A DNA stretch of 64,000 nucleotides from Microbacterium pygmaeum. Lineage in GTDB: Bacteria; Actinomycetota; Actinomycetes; Actinomycetales; Microbacteriaceae. The stretch is from contig NZ_LT629692.1 in assembly GCF_900100885.1 (NCBI RefSeq), positions 1,426,001-1,490,000 on the forward strand, in the 5' to 3' direction. Below the pieces are notes generated by a model. The model was not told the DNA's origin and ran no database searches. It saw only the letters and a program-made list of their open reading frames with translations. Shown one piece after another: positions 9,283-18,583 of the stretch; position 1 is the first letter of the stretch; each line of letters starts with the position of its first letter. The position numbers and the translations under genes are program-made.

Positions 9283-9768
9283 TCAGTTGATGAGCTCGTG
9301 TGCCGCGCGGTACTCGCCGATTCCGCGCATCACGGCGATGTGGTCGGACGCTTCAGCGTCGACCAGTCCCGACAGTGCGACCGTCCCCACCAGGAGGCCG
9401 CCGACCAACAGGGGTACGGCGCCGCTGGCGACGGCGAATTCGGCTGGGTCGAGCCAATCCGGGTTCCGCCCGGCCAGCCGAGTCGTTAGGGCCACTTCGA
9501 AGCTCGAGACCTCGTGCTCGAGCACGGTGTTGCGCTTTCGCCTCACCCAGCCGTCGTTCGCAGCGGTCGTTCCGTCGAACGCAGCGTGAAAGACTCGCTG
9601 CTCGCCGAGATGGACGGCGATCGTCACCGGTAGCTGCTCACGCTCGCTCATTGCGGCGACGGCTTCGCCGATGCGCCGCGCGTCACTGCGATCGAGGGCG
9701 GAGAAGGTCAGGTGTGCGCGCTCCGCGCGCACCTCATCGAGCAGTCGGATGCGTGTCGTCTCGTCCAT
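9283..9768 (-). CDS. UPF0303 / GlcG-HbpS-like small protein
   Basis: A 161-residue protein of the UPF0303 type, related to the heme-binding GlcG/HbpS fold. The tail carries the conserved glycine-rich segment FAVASGAVPLLVGGLLVGTVALSGL followed by DHIAVMRGIGEYRA. I chose ATG 9768; a longer reading from a non-standard ATT codon has no support. It lies 9 bases after the DUF1080 gene and 19 bases before a TolB-like gene in the carbohydrate operon. Function unknown; members are often found next to sugar and C2-acid genes. Confidence 0.8.
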   Translation of the reverse strand: MDETTRIRLLDEVRAERAHLTFSALDRSDARRIGEAVAAMSEREQLPVTIAVHLGEQRVFHAAFDGTTAANDGWVRRKRNTVLEHEVSSFEVALTTRLAGRNPDWLDPAEFAVASGAVPLLVGGLLVGTVALSGLVDAEASDHIAVMRGIGEYRAAHELIN

Positions 9769-9777
9769 GTTGCCCAA

Positions 9778-10614
9778 TCAGAGTTCTTGCAGTCGTAGGT
9801 TGCGCCAGCGGCACGCCGCGTCGCGCCCCCAGCGGGCGGCGCCCATTCCGGGGTCGTTGTCGTGCACTTCAAGGGCGATGTGACCACGTTTCCCGAGAAG
9901 TGACCACACGGCTTCGGGGTTGTAGCCCGGCCAGTCGATAGCGGACGTGTCGATCTCCGCGATGAGGACGTCGTTGACCCACGTCGTCACTCGCGGGGGC
10001 GTGCCCTCGCATCGGATCCGCAGGGTGTTCCAGTCGCGCCATCGCCACGATTCGAGGAAGGGCGCTGCAGCGGATGCCTGCGCGAGCATGGCTCGCTTGG
10101 GCGCCGTGATCGGCTCGAGCGTCGTGGTGGGATCATCTTCGACGAGCCCGACGGGTCGCCCGAGTGCGTCCAACCGTGCAGCAATGTTAAACGGAACACC
10201 GTGGAATCCGGCGATGCCGTTGCCGTAGAAGCCGCCGATCGAACCCGACTGACGGTGGTCCACGAGAACCTGTAAGCCCTCCCACGAGTCGCGGCGGCGG
10301 CGGATCATCACGCCCGTATCGGCCGGCCAATCGGGCTTCATCTCCAGTTCGAGTTCGAACGAGCCGAACGTCTGCTCGCTTACCAGGTAGCCACCCCACC
10401 CAGGCGGGGCGGCATCCTGTCGTCCCACGATCGCGCCGTCCTCGACGGTCCAGACCGCGGGATGCTTCGCGGACTGTTCGTTGTATTCGCGCGGCATCGC
10501 GGGAACCAGATCCAGCAGCTCGGGACCGCCGGGATACACCGACCCGTAGATCCGAGGAGCAGCGAACCATCCCGTCAAGCTGTGACCGTCGAACAACGAG
10601 ATTTCACGACTCAT
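9778..10614 (-). CDS. DUF1080 family protein (3-keto-glycoside hydrolase/lyase-like)
   Basis: A 278-residue protein of the DUF1080 (3-keto-disaccharide hydrolase) family, a concanavalin-like jelly roll. The features seen are the start SLFDGHSLTGWF, the central GGYLVSEQTFGSFELELEMK, and TGVMIRRRR followed by GLQVLVDHRQSGSIGGFYG. Members act on glycosides already oxidised at C3, splitting or eliminating the aglycone. No signal peptide is visible, so the site is cytoplasmic. ATG 10614 overlaps the Gfo/Idh/MocA stop by four bases, which fits an oxidise-then-split scheme with that dehydrogenase. Confidence 0.85.
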   Translation of the reverse strand: MSREISLFDGHSLTGWFAAPRIYGSVYPGGPELLDLVPAMPREYNEQSAKHPAVWTVEDGAIVGRQDAAPPGWGGYLVSEQTFGSFELELEMKPDWPADTGVMIRRRRDSWEGLQVLVDHRQSGSIGGFYGNGIAGFHGVPFNIAARLDALGRPVGLVEDDPTTTLEPITAPKRAMLAQASAAAPFLESWRWRDWNTLRIRCEGTPPRVTTWVNDVLIAEIDTSAIDWPGYNPEAVWSLLGKRGHIALEVHDNDPGMGAARWGRDAACRWRNLRLQEL

Positions 10615-11615
10615 GAGCCGATCGCCGTATCGGGTCGGACGACACCGGCCGCGGCGTAGATCGCATCGATGACATCCATCGTGGCGACGAAGTCTTCACC
10701 TTCGGTGTCGGCTGCCGTGCCGGTCCTCAGCGACGTGACGACGGCATCGAGCTCGTGGTCGTACGTCTCGGCTCCTGCGACCGTCCACGTTCTGGTGACG
10801 CCGTCGATCACGGTCGTGACACTGTGCCCGCGATGCGGGAGTACCAGATTGTCCACGCGCAGCGTTCCGCGGTCGCCGGTGACGACGACCGGCGCAGCGA
10901 ACGGGACACCCGGCTCCATACTGGCGTGCAGGGTGCCTCTGGCTCCCGCGTGGGGACCCGACGTGAAGACCATCTCCGCATCGATCGCGATATCGGCACC
11001 GAGCTCATTCGGTACGAATCGTGCTCCGGTGATGAATGGCTCGGCGCCGGCCAGCTCACGCAGCCAATGCACCGGATAGCAGCCGAGGTCCATGAGCGCG
11101 CCACCGCCGAGCGCAGGGACGTGGCGGATCGATGTCGGCGAGTAAGGGTTGTCGGCCGTGAAGGATGCATCGATGCTCGCGACGGTGCCGAGCGCGCCAG
11201 AGTTCACGAAGTCGCGTACGGCTGCGGTGAGCGGGTGATAGTGATCGTGAAACGCCTCGATCAGATGTCGACCCGTGCGCTCGGCTACTGCCGCCGCATG
11301 GCGAGCTTGGGCCGCATCCATCGAGATCGGCTTCTCGCACAGGACATCTTTGCCGGCCTCCAGCGCAGCCACCGACCATCGCACGTGTTCAGAGGGAGGT
11401 AGTGCGACGTAGACCAGATCGATGTCATCCGCCGCGAGGAGTTCTGCATAGCCTTCATACGCCCGCGGAATCCCATGCTCGCGCGCGAACGAGGTGGCGC
11501 TCTCGAGGGACCGGGCAGCGACCGCCACCACCTCCATATCGGTGCGTCGGGAAACGGGTCGGATGAGCGCCTGCGGCGCGATGCCCGCGGCGCCGAAGAT
11601 GCCGATGCGGATCAT
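10611..11615 (-). CDS. Gfo/Idh/MocA family oxidoreductase
   Basis: A 334-residue NAD(P)-dependent sugar dehydrogenase. The Rossmann loop reads GIFGAAGIA, the conserved EKPISM motif is near residue 95, and DLGCYPVHWLREL marks the C-terminal substrate domain. The start is ATG 11615, which overlaps the stop of the TolB-like gene (ATGA); the open frame upstream is antisense to that gene and is not used. Beside a DUF1080 gene it may oxidise a glycoside at C3. Substrate not determined. Confidence 0.9.
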   Translation of the reverse strand: MIRIGIFGAAGIAPQALIRPVSRRTDMEVVAVAARSLESATSFAREHGIPRAYEGYAELLAADDIDLVYVALPPSEHVRWSVAALEAGKDVLCEKPISMDAAQARHAAAVAERTGRHLIEAFHDHYHPLTAAVRDFVNSGALGTVASIDASFTADNPYSPTSIRHVPALGGGALMDLGCYPVHWLRELAGAEPFITGARFVPNELGADIAIDAEMVFTSGPHAGARGTLHASMEPGVPFAAPVVVTGDRGTLRVDNLVLPHRGHSVTTVIDGVTRTWTVAGAETYDHELDAVVTSLRTGTAADTEGEDFVATMDVIDAIYAAAGVVRPDTAIGS

Positions 11616-12508
11616 TCGGCTCCGCCGTCGGCGATCGGGTACTCGACGAAAGCGATGCGGGTGCCGTCGGGCGCCCAGCTGGGCACGTTCATGGTCCCCT
11701 GCCCACCGAACAGGTGGCGCAGGTCCCGCACGTTTCCGCCGTCCGAGTCGCAGATGCGCACGATGACGTCGCGATCGGCGGGGTGGCCTTCCGTCCCCGA
11801 AGGAAAACTCACGTACGCGAGTCGTGTTCCGTCCGGAGATGGATGCGGGAACCAGTTGACGCGTTCGTCGTGGGTGAGCTGCTGCTGATCCGTCCCATCG
11901 GGTCGCATCCGGAAGAGCTGCGCGTGCCCCGCGCCGGTGTTCGCCCGCTCGGAGTTGAAGTAGATCCATTCGCCGTCGGGGGAGTACTCCGAGCCGTCGT
12001 CAGGATATTCATCGTCGGTGAGCTGGGTGTCATCGCCGCCGGCGGCGGGGATGGTGAAGATGTTCGCTGGGGCCCACGATCCGTCTTCACGCGAGACGAG
12101 ACCGATGTACGCGAGAGTAGCGCCGTCCGGGCTCACGCCGTGCAGGAAGTGCAGGCGCCCGTCTTCATTGTCGTTGGTGACTCTGATGGCTTCGCCGCTG
12201 GCGAGGGGTGCTCGGTAGATGTGCCCGTCGTTGGCCGAGACGAAGACGTGCATACCGTCCGGGTCGAGGACGTGATCGTTGTTCAATTCGGGGAGGTCGC
12301 CGAAGTCGATGCGTCGGGGTCCGTCATCATCGAAAGCGAGCCGGTATAGGTCGCCGCCGCCATTCACGTATAGGGCGGAGCCGTCGAGCGACCAGTTCGG
12401 CGCTTCGTACAGGATTTCACTCGATTCGTGGACCAGGGTGATCTCGCCGGAGTTCACATCGAGGGTTACGATCCGCGAGCGCTGACCGGGAGCGAGTGTG
12501 CGTGCCAT
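11612..12508 (-). CDS. TolB-like beta-propeller protein (second of two paralogues)
   Basis: A 298-residue paralogue of the protein at 8310-9263. Shared segments include APNWS.DGS, LNNDHVLDPDG, FLHGVSPDGATLAYIG, EYSPDGEWIYFNSE, GHAQLFRMRPDG, VNWFPH and LFGGQGTMNV. No signal peptide is seen. It sits directly between the permease genes and the Gfo/Idh/MocA gene, overlapping the latter by four bases. Two diverged copies in one operon suggest two ligands or a heteromer. Function unknown. Confidence 0.85.
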   Translation of the reverse strand: MARTLAPGQRSRIVTLDVNSGEITLVHESSEILYEAPNWSLDGSALYVNGGGDLYRLAFDDDGPRRIDFGDLPELNNDHVLDPDGMHVFVSANDGHIYRAPLASGEAIRVTNDNEDGRLHFLHGVSPDGATLAYIGLVSREDGSWAPANIFTIPAAGGDDTQLTDDEYPDDGSEYSPDGEWIYFNSERANTGAGHAQLFRMRPDGTDQQQLTHDERVNWFPHPSPDGTRLAYVSFPSGTEGHPADRDVIVRICDSDGGNVRDLRHLFGGQGTMNVPSWAPDGTRIAFVEYPIADGGAE

Positions 12509-12569
12509 TCGGATGTCTTTCTGGTCGTGTCCGAGGACGACCGCTGAGCGGCCGCCCCCCGGAGGTCTT

Positions 12570-13358
12570 CTACTTGAGAGCGCCGGCGGACAGGCCGCGC
12601 TCGAAGAGCTTCTGCAGCGAGAGATACGCGACGATGAGTGGGATTGCCGTGATCACGGCAGAAGCGAGCACCTTCGTTTGATCGTCGTTGTATTGGCCCT
12701 GGAAGAAGCTCGGCACCTGTGTCACCACCTGCGACCCAGCATCCTGCAAGAAGATCAGTGGCAGGAGGTAGGCGTTCCACGCGCTGATGAGGGTCAGAAT
12801 GATCACCGCTGCCGCAATGGGGCGGGTCAGCGGGAGCACGACGTGCCAGAATGCGCGCCACGTGTTGGCTCCGTCGATGCGCGCGGCTTCGATGAGCGCA
12901 TCGGGGATGCCGTTCATGAACGTGCGCGTGATGAGCACGGTGAACGGGATCTGCAGAGCGGCGAGCGGGAGAACCACGGCCCAATAGGTGTTGTAGAGGT
13001 TCGTCGATGTCGCCGTCACGAACAACGGTGTGACCAGCACGATCTCGGGGAGTGTGAGCGCGGCCAGGAGCAGCCAGAAGAAGAACTCCTTGCCTCGGAT
13101 GCGCAACTTCGCGAAACCGAAGGCGGCCAGGACGGTGCAGATGAGGGCAATCGCGATCGTCAGCGCCGAGATGATCGCGCTGTTGACGAAGAACGACGGC
13201 AATTGGGGGAGTGAAAGCACAGCCGCGTAGTTGCCCCACCCCTGCCCCGCGAAGGAGCCCTGCACCATGACGATGAGCGGGATCAGGAAGGGAATGGTGA
13301 TGAGGGTGACGATGATCTGGAGTGTGGCCTTGCCGGTCCACGTGCGTGCTTCGAGCAT
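12570..13358 (-). CDS. Carbohydrate ABC transporter permease (MalG-like)
   Basis: A 262-residue membrane permease of the CUT1 sugar importer family with six predicted membrane segments. The EAA loop that docks the ATPase reads EAARIDGANTWRAFWHVVLPLTRP (about residues 165-188). The start ATG 13358 overlaps the stop of the upstream permease by one base (TGATG). No ATPase gene is in the cluster, so a shared MsiK-type ATPase elsewhere is likely. Confidence 0.92.
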   Translation of the reverse strand: MLEARTWTGKATLQIIVTLITIPFLIPLIVMVQGSFAGQGWGNYAAVLSLPQLPSFFVNSAIISALTIAIALICTVLAAFGFAKLRIRGKEFFFWLLLAALTLPEIVLVTPLFVTATSTNLYNTYWAVVLPLAALQIPFTVLITRTFMNGIPDALIEAARIDGANTWRAFWHVVLPLTRPIAAAVIILTLISAWNAYLLPLIFLQDAGSQVVTQVPSFFQGQYNDDQTKVLASAVITAIPLIVAYLSLQKLFERGLSAGALK

Positions 13359-14338
13359 CAGCGCAGCGCTCCCTTCTTGGGTTTGCGGTCTTCGTTCCGG
13401 CGGAGGTTCAGCAGTATGGCCATTCCGAGCGCCAGCACGAGCAGGATGATCGAGAGCGCGGACGCGTAGCCCACCTCGCCCAGGGGAACCGCCTGTCGGT
13501 AGATGTAGGTGCCGAGGAATTCTGTCGAGAAGTTCGGCCCGCCGGCCGTGACGAGATAGGGGATGTCGAAGAGTTTGAGCGTGCCGATGGCGCTCAGCAT
13601 CGCCAACGCGACGATGGTGCCGCGAATCGACGGGATGATGATGCTCCAGACGATGCGGATGTTGCCCGCGCCGTCGAGTCGCGCCGCCTCGATCACATCA
13701 GTCTCCACCTGGCTGATCGCCGCGTAGTAGAGGATGAACGAGATGCCCGTGGTGTTCCAGATCTGCATGATCATCAGTGCACCCAGGGCCGTGCTCGACT
13801 GCGCGAGCCACGGCTGTGCGAGGAAGCCGAGCCCCACGGCACGGAGGAACTCATTGAGTGGACCGTCACCGGCAAAGATGATCCGGAACACAGGAGACAT
13901 GATCGCGGGTGCGAGCACAACCGGGATGAAGATGATCACCTTATAGAGACCGGCGAGCCGCACCCGAGAGTGCAGCAGTACGGCCAGCACGATTCCAAGA
14001 ATCGACTGTGCAACGAAGGTGACGATGAAATAGATGACCGTGTGCTGGAGTGTTCCCCAGAAGACCGGGTCGGCGAAGGCACGAAGGTAGTTCTCGATGC
14101 CCACGAAGGTCTGGATAGGACTGATGCCGTTCCAGTCGAGCAACGAGACCCAGCCGTTGTAGCCGATGCAGAAGTAGACGATCCCGCTCGATATCGCGAG
14201 CGCAGGGAGGATCCAGGGGAAGCCGGGCGCTGTCGTTCGTCTGCGGCGGGGGGCCGGGGCGCGATCTGCCGATCGCGCCCCGACATTGGTCGGAGGGACG
14301 GAGGCGTTCGCACCGCCTCGTATGCGAGTGTCAGTCAT
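13358..14338 (-). CDS. Carbohydrate ABC transporter permease (MalF-like)
   Basis: A 326-residue CUT1 permease. After a basic cytoplasmic N-terminus (RAPAPRRRRTT), six membrane segments follow, with the EAA loop EAARLDGAGNIRIVWSIIIPSIRG near residue 225. I chose ATG 14338 because AAGGAC lies upstream at good spacing. It lies 28 bases after the binding-protein gene and is coupled to the second permease. Confidence 0.92.
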   Translation of the reverse strand: MTDTRIRGGANASVPPTNVGARSADRAPAPRRRRTTAPGFPWILPALAISSGIVYFCIGYNGWVSLLDWNGISPIQTFVGIENYLRAFADPVFWGTLQHTVIYFIVTFVAQSILGIVLAVLLHSRVRLAGLYKVIIFIPVVLAPAIMSPVFRIIFAGDGPLNEFLRAVGLGFLAQPWLAQSSTALGALMIMQIWNTTGISFILYYAAISQVETDVIEAARLDGAGNIRIVWSIIIPSIRGTIVALAMLSAIGTLKLFDIPYLVTAGGPNFSTEFLGTYIYRQAVPLGEVGYASALSIILLVLALGMAILLNLRRNEDRKPKKGALR

Positions 14339-14366
14339 TTCCGTCCTTCTTTCCTTGCGGCTGTGA

Positions 14367-15734
14367 TCAGCCCTGGGTGCTGGACACGAGTGTCGCGATT
14401 GCGTCTGCAGGCGTGGTGCTGCCTTCGAGTACGGATGCCACGGCGACATCGAACGCCTGTGCGAGCGCCGGTGTGACGAGCTGGTTGCGACTCTCATCGC
14501 TTGCGGCTGCATCGGCGTACATGGTCTGAATCGCGGGAATCTGCACGTCGGGTGCGACCAGTCCCAGATCATCCCACTGCGGCTCGACGCCCACGAATCC
14601 TGGGATCAGATCGATGGCGTTCGCGATGATCTGGGAGCCCTGCTCGGTAGCGGTCAGCCACAGTGCGAACGTCGTGGCGGGGGCGGTGGCGTTTGATCGT
14701 GCATTGACGGACAGTCCGTAGTCGAGTTCGCCGAACAGTGTTGCCGGGTTGCCTCCGACCTCGGGGAAGGGGATCGGCAGCTGAACGAACGGTGTCGGAT
14801 CGGTCACGCCGGCGGCTTCCATGGATGCGATTGCGCTGTCCTCCTTCGAGTACTGGGCGTACCAGGTGCCCATCTGCACCATCGCGGCCTGTTCGGAGAG
14901 GAACGCGTTGTTCGCATCCGGGTACTGGGCGAGTCCGGTGACGTCGTCGCGGATGATGCCGTCTTCCTTCATCTGGGCGAGGACCTCGAGACCTTCCTCG
15001 AAGGCGGGGTCGTCCCATGATGCGTCGCCCTGCAGTGCGGAGTACCACAGACCGGGTTCGATCGTGCTGACGATCGAGCGCCAGGTCTCCATCGCGAAGC
15101 TGCGCCCGGGGATGACGCCCATCGCCAGGCAGTCCTTGCCGGCAGCCGCGAAGATGTCGCACGCGGCGACCCACTCGTCATAGTTGGTGGGCACCTTCGC
15201 GCCCAGCTCGTCGAACATGCTCTGGTTGATCCAGATCATGCCTGCTGCCACCCCACCCATCGACACGCCAGCGACTGAACCGTCCTCGCGAGTGAGGCCA
15301 TCGTTCGAGAAGGTGAAGTCATCCTCCCAGTCGTCTCCGAGCTGCTCCTCGAGCGCAGGGCGGAGGTCGAGGCCGAAGTCGCCAAAGGTGCCGAAATCGG
15401 CAACGTCGCCGCCGAGAGCGATGTCGAAGACGTCGGGACCGGAGTTGGACTGCAGGCCGGCGCGCAAGGCAGCCTTGTAATCGCCGTTCTCGAAGTTTCG
15501 GTAGGTCACTTCGATATCGGGGTACTCCTCGTTGAAGGCCGCGATGTACTTTTCCGCCACGCTGGTATCAGGCGTCCAGCCCCACCAGTTGATCGAGCCT
15601 TCGGTGGCAGACCCCGTCTGCTCGCCGCCACCGGATGAACCGCACGCGCTGAGCGTGACCGCGGCTACTGCTGCGATCGCCGCGACCGCTGCAAGCCGCT
15701 TCACCGACCCGCTGTTTGAATTCCGAAACAACAT
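14367..15734 (-). CDS. Carbohydrate ABC transporter extracellular binding lipoprotein
   Basis: A 455-residue SBP_bac_1 type sugar-binding protein. The signal peptide ends LSAC (lipobox) followed by a Gly/Ser linker. The mature part begins INWWGWTPDTSVAEKYIAAFNEEYPDIEV, typical of CUT1 binding proteins. I chose ATG 15734 with AGGAG just before it; GTG 15752 is possible. It is the first gene of the minus-strand carbohydrate operon 15734-8310 and is divergent from a ROK repressor, which probably controls it. Confidence 0.92.
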   Translation of the reverse strand: MLFRNSNSGSVKRLAAVAAIAAVAAVTLSACGSSGGGEQTGSATEGSINWWGWTPDTSVAEKYIAAFNEEYPDIEVTYRNFENGDYKAALRAGLQSNSGPDVFDIALGGDVADFGTFGDFGLDLRPALEEQLGDDWEDDFTFSNDGLTREDGSVAGVSMGGVAAGMIWINQSMFDELGAKVPTNYDEWVAACDIFAAAGKDCLAMGVIPGRSFAMETWRSIVSTIEPGLWYSALQGDASWDDPAFEEGLEVLAQMKEDGIIRDDVTGLAQYPDANNAFLSEQAAMVQMGTWYAQYSKEDSAIASMEAAGVTDPTPFVQLPIPFPEVGGNPATLFGELDYGLSVNARSNATAPATTFALWLTATEQGSQIIANAIDLIPGFVGVEPQWDDLGLVAPDVQIPAIQTMYADAAASDESRNQLVTPALAQAFDVAVASVLEGSTTPADAIATLVSSTQG

Positions 15735-15789
15735 CGTCTCCTGCTTTCTCACCTCTGAGATTTGGTCGTCGGTTGACGCCGCATCGGAA

Positions 15790-15845
15790 AGCTAACACAA
15801 TTTTCAAAACTTAGATACAGTACGTAAGCAAGTCGTTGTAGACAC
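15790..15845. promoter_or_regulatory. AT-rich divergent promoter region of ROK gene and sugar importer
   Basis: The gap between the divergent binding-protein and ROK genes is unusually AT-rich for this window and contains acttagatacagtacgtaag. It is the likely place for both promoters and for the ROK operator. I cannot fix the exact boxes. Confidence 0.4.
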
Positions 15846-15857
15846 GAACACGAGGGG

Positions 15858-17105
15858 GTGGCACAGGTGGCGGTACGGGACAACAGCGGTGCGGTGCTCG
15901 ATCTGATCCGGTCGGCAGGCATCATCAGCCGGGTAGAGCTGGCTCAGCATTCTGGACTTACCGAGGCATCGATCTCGCGCATCGTGAAGCTTCTTATTGC
16001 CGATGGACTCGTCGCTGAAACGGGCCGCGGCACGTCCACCGGCGGCAAGCGTCCGACACTGCTGGAGCTGAATCGTTCAGCGCGGCACGCGGTGGGCATC
16101 TACCTCAGCAACTACCGCACGCGATTCGTGCTTACCGATCTGTCGGGCCGGGTCGTCGCCCACAGCGAGTCCCCGACGGGCATCGTCGACCACAGGCGCA
16201 GCGAAGCGGTGCGCGAGGCCACGACCATCATTTCCGCGCTTCTCACCGCCGCTCAGGTTTCGCGGGAGAGCCTCCTGGGCATCGGAATCGCGGTGCCGGG
16301 GAGGCAGGAAGTCAACAGGTATCTTCAGAGCACACAGCCGGAGGACTGGACCGAGTGGGACTGGGCTTCGATTCAGCAGGACTTCGCCGAGGGTACCGGG
16401 ATGTGGGTTTCCATCGAGAACGACTCGACGTGCGGTGCCATCGGCGAGTTCTGGATCAGTAGAGCCCCCGCCGCGCGTGATCTCGCGGTCGTCACTATGG
16501 CCTCGGGGATCGGATTCGGTCTGATCACAGACGGCGACGTCTACCGGGGAGCAACGTCGAATGTCGGGGAGCTCGGACACGTCGTCGTCGACGCGAACGG
16601 ACCGGAGTGCGAATGCGGCAGTAGAGGATGCCTGGAGCTCTACGCATCGCCCGGCAGAATCGTGCAGCGCGCGCTCACCGACGACATACTCGCGGGCCGT
16701 CTTGCACTGTCGGGCGACGCGGCTTCGTTGTGGGCGGACTATGAGCGCATCGCGATCGCGGCCGCAAACGACGATGAGGGTGCTCGCGCCGTCATCGTCC
16801 ACGCGGCGCACATGCTTTCGGTCGCGCTGGTTTCGATCACGAACATCCTCGATCTCGAACGGGTCGTGCTCACCGGTCCGGCGCTCGACCATGTCGGTGC
16901 ACTGGTCGCGGAGACCGTGAGAGCGGAGCTTGCCGAGCGTGCTTTCGCGCGGAACGTTCACACGATCGATGTGCGCGTCTCGGATTCCGGCCGAGATGCC
17001 GCGGCCGTGGGCGCAGCGAGTCTCGTCATTCACCAGCGGCTTGGGGCGACGCGCCGTGATCGGGCCGGTTCCAGCTCGTCGACCGATCTCAGTGCCGCCG
17101 TCTGA
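15858..17105 (+). CDS. ROK-family transcriptional repressor
   Basis: A 415-residue repressor. Residues 10-60 form the winged helix (VLDLIRSAGIISRVELAQHSGLTEASISRIVKLL). The sensor half has the ROK zinc motif GELGHVVVDANGPECECGSRGCLE with one histidine and three cysteines. The sugar-kinase phosphate motif (DxGGT) is missing at the start of the fold (AVGIYLSNYRTR), so it is a repressor and not a kinase. The start is GTG 15858 or GTG 15867; both follow the GAGGGGG run. It probably responds to the sugar carried by the divergent importer. Confidence 0.92.
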   Translation: MAQVAVRDNSGAVLDLIRSAGIISRVELAQHSGLTEASISRIVKLLIADGLVAETGRGTSTGGKRPTLLELNRSARHAVGIYLSNYRTRFVLTDLSGRVVAHSESPTGIVDHRRSEAVREATTIISALLTAAQVSRESLLGIGIAVPGRQEVNRYLQSTQPEDWTEWDWASIQQDFAEGTGMWVSIENDSTCGAIGEFWISRAPAARDLAVVTMASGIGFGLITDGDVYRGATSNVGELGHVVVDANGPECECGSRGCLELYASPGRIVQRALTDDILAGRLALSGDAASLWADYERIAIAAANDDEGARAVIVHAAHMLSVALVSITNILDLERVVLTGPALDHVGALVAETVRAELAERAFARNVHTIDVRVSDSGRDAAAVGAASLVIHQRLGATRRDRAGSSSSTDLSAAV

Positions 17106-17142
17106 CAATGCACAGTTCTATCGACATCGATCAAGGGGAATC

Positions 17143-18135
17143 ATGACCACCGAGGACCGCGCACTTTCCGCCGCCGCCTACGTGCCGGGAGGGTCGCGGT
17201 GGCTCCGGGCCGCGGGCAACACGGGTCTTACGGTTTCAGCGTTGGGACTCGGCGGCGCTCCGTTGTCGAGCATGCCCGAAGTTCTCGGCTACGAAGTGCC
17301 GAAGGACCGTGCCCTCGACCTGATCGAGGCCGTGCTGCACAGTCCTATCGCGGTAATCGATACCTCTAACAACTACAACGACGGCGAGAGCGAACGGCGC
17401 ATCGGTGAGGCGCTGCGCAATACGCAGGCGTCCGAGCGTCCCCTCGTCGTCACCAAGGTCGACGCTCGCGACGGTGACTACTCGGGGGAGCGCGTCAGGC
17501 GCTCGGTCGAGGAGAGCGCGGAGCGCCTCGGTTTGGACTTCCTGCCTCTGGTACACCTTCACGATCCGGAATTCTTCGACTTCGATGAGATGACAGCGCC
17601 GGGTGGCGCGGTCGAAGCGCTCGTCGCCATGAAGGAGGCCGGATCAATTGGATCGATCGGTGTTGCCGGCGGTCACGCGCCGACGATGCAGCGCTACGTC
17701 GGCCTGGACGTCTTCGACGCGCTTCTCGTGCACAACCGTCTGACGCTGGTCGATCGAAGTGCCGAAGCAGTCGTGACCGACGCGAAAGGTCGCGGAATGG
17801 CGATCTTCAACGCTGCAGTGTTCGGCGGCGGCATCCTCGCCACACCACGCGGAGGCCGCGAGACCTACGCGTACCGCCCAGCCTCACCCGCACTCCTCGC
17901 TGCGATCACAGCCATGGCCGACCTGTGTGACGAATACGGAATCGAACTCGGCGCCGCCGCGATCCAGGCATCTCTCCGCGAACCGCTCGTCGATTGCACG
18001 CTCGTCGGGATGAGTCGCCCGGAGCGGGTCAAGTGGACTCTGGATGCTGCGTCCAACCTGATCCCGGATGATTTCTGGGCTCGCATCGACCGTCTCCGCC
18101 CCGCACCGGAGCACTGGGTCGACGCCGAGCACTGA
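17143..18135 (+). CDS. Aldo/keto reductase (aldose 1-dehydrogenase-like)
   Basis: A 330-residue NAD(P)-dependent TIM-barrel oxidoreductase. The tetrad is visible: Asp and Tyr in VIDTSNNYNDGESERRIGEAL, Lys in VVTKVD and His in LVHLHDPE. The form resembles D-threo-aldose 1-dehydrogenase (L-fucose/L-galactose dehydrogenase). The start ATG 17143 has AAGGGG upstream. It begins 37 bases after the ROK gene and leads into a string of sugar genes. Confidence 0.9.
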   Translation: MTTEDRALSAAAYVPGGSRWLRAAGNTGLTVSALGLGGAPLSSMPEVLGYEVPKDRALDLIEAVLHSPIAVIDTSNNYNDGESERRIGEALRNTQASERPLVVTKVDARDGDYSGERVRRSVEESAERLGLDFLPLVHLHDPEFFDFDEMTAPGGAVEALVAMKEAGSIGSIGVAGGHAPTMQRYVGLDVFDALLVHNRLTLVDRSAEAVVTDAKGRGMAIFNAAVFGGGILATPRGGRETYAYRPASPALLAAITAMADLCDEYGIELGAAAIQASLREPLVDCTLVGMSRPERVKWTLDAASNLIPDDFWARIDRLRPAPEHWVDAEH

Positions 18136-18165
18136 CCGCCAACCGATCAATAAAGGAGTACTCCT

Positions 18166-18534
18166 ATGCCTCATGCACGTATCGATCTGCACAGCAGCTA
18201 TCGCGACCGGCTGCCTGAGCTCAGCACCGCCATCTTGGCCGGGATGGTCAAGGGCTTCGACATGCCCGCCACCGATCTGTTTCAGATCTTCCGGCTACAC
18301 GAGAAGGGGGAACTCGTCTTCGGTACCGCGTACCCCGAGCCCAACCGCGAAGACATCATCTTCATCGAGATCCTCGCGAGCGTCGGCTACGGCACCGCGA
18401 TGAAGCACCAGGCTCTTGTGGCGATCGCCGACGAGATCGAGAACATCGGCATCCCGCGACAGGATCTCCTCCTGCACGTGATCGAGGTTCCGGCCGGTGA
18501 CTGGTATTCGCCTGGATTCGCGGGTGTCGAGTGA
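18166..18534 (+). CDS. Tautomerase-family protein (4-oxalocrotonate tautomerase superfamily)
   Basis: A 122-residue tautomerase_2-type protein. Pro2 (MPHARIDLH), which becomes the N-terminal catalytic base after Met removal, is present, followed by the family pattern DLFQIFRLHEKGELVF and IIFIEILASVG. AAAGGAG sits before the ATG. It lies between an aldo/keto reductase and a TIM-barrel isomerase, so it may tautomerise a keto-sugar acid or lactone product. This role is inference. Confidence 0.85.
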   Translation: MPHARIDLHSSYRDRLPELSTAILAGMVKGFDMPATDLFQIFRLHEKGELVFGTAYPEPNREDIIFIEILASVGYGTAMKHQALVAIADEIENIGIPRQDLLLHVIEVPAGDWYSPGFAGVE

Positions 18535-18583
18535 ACGAATCGAACCTGACCGACCCACACGACATCACTGAAAGATGGACCCG

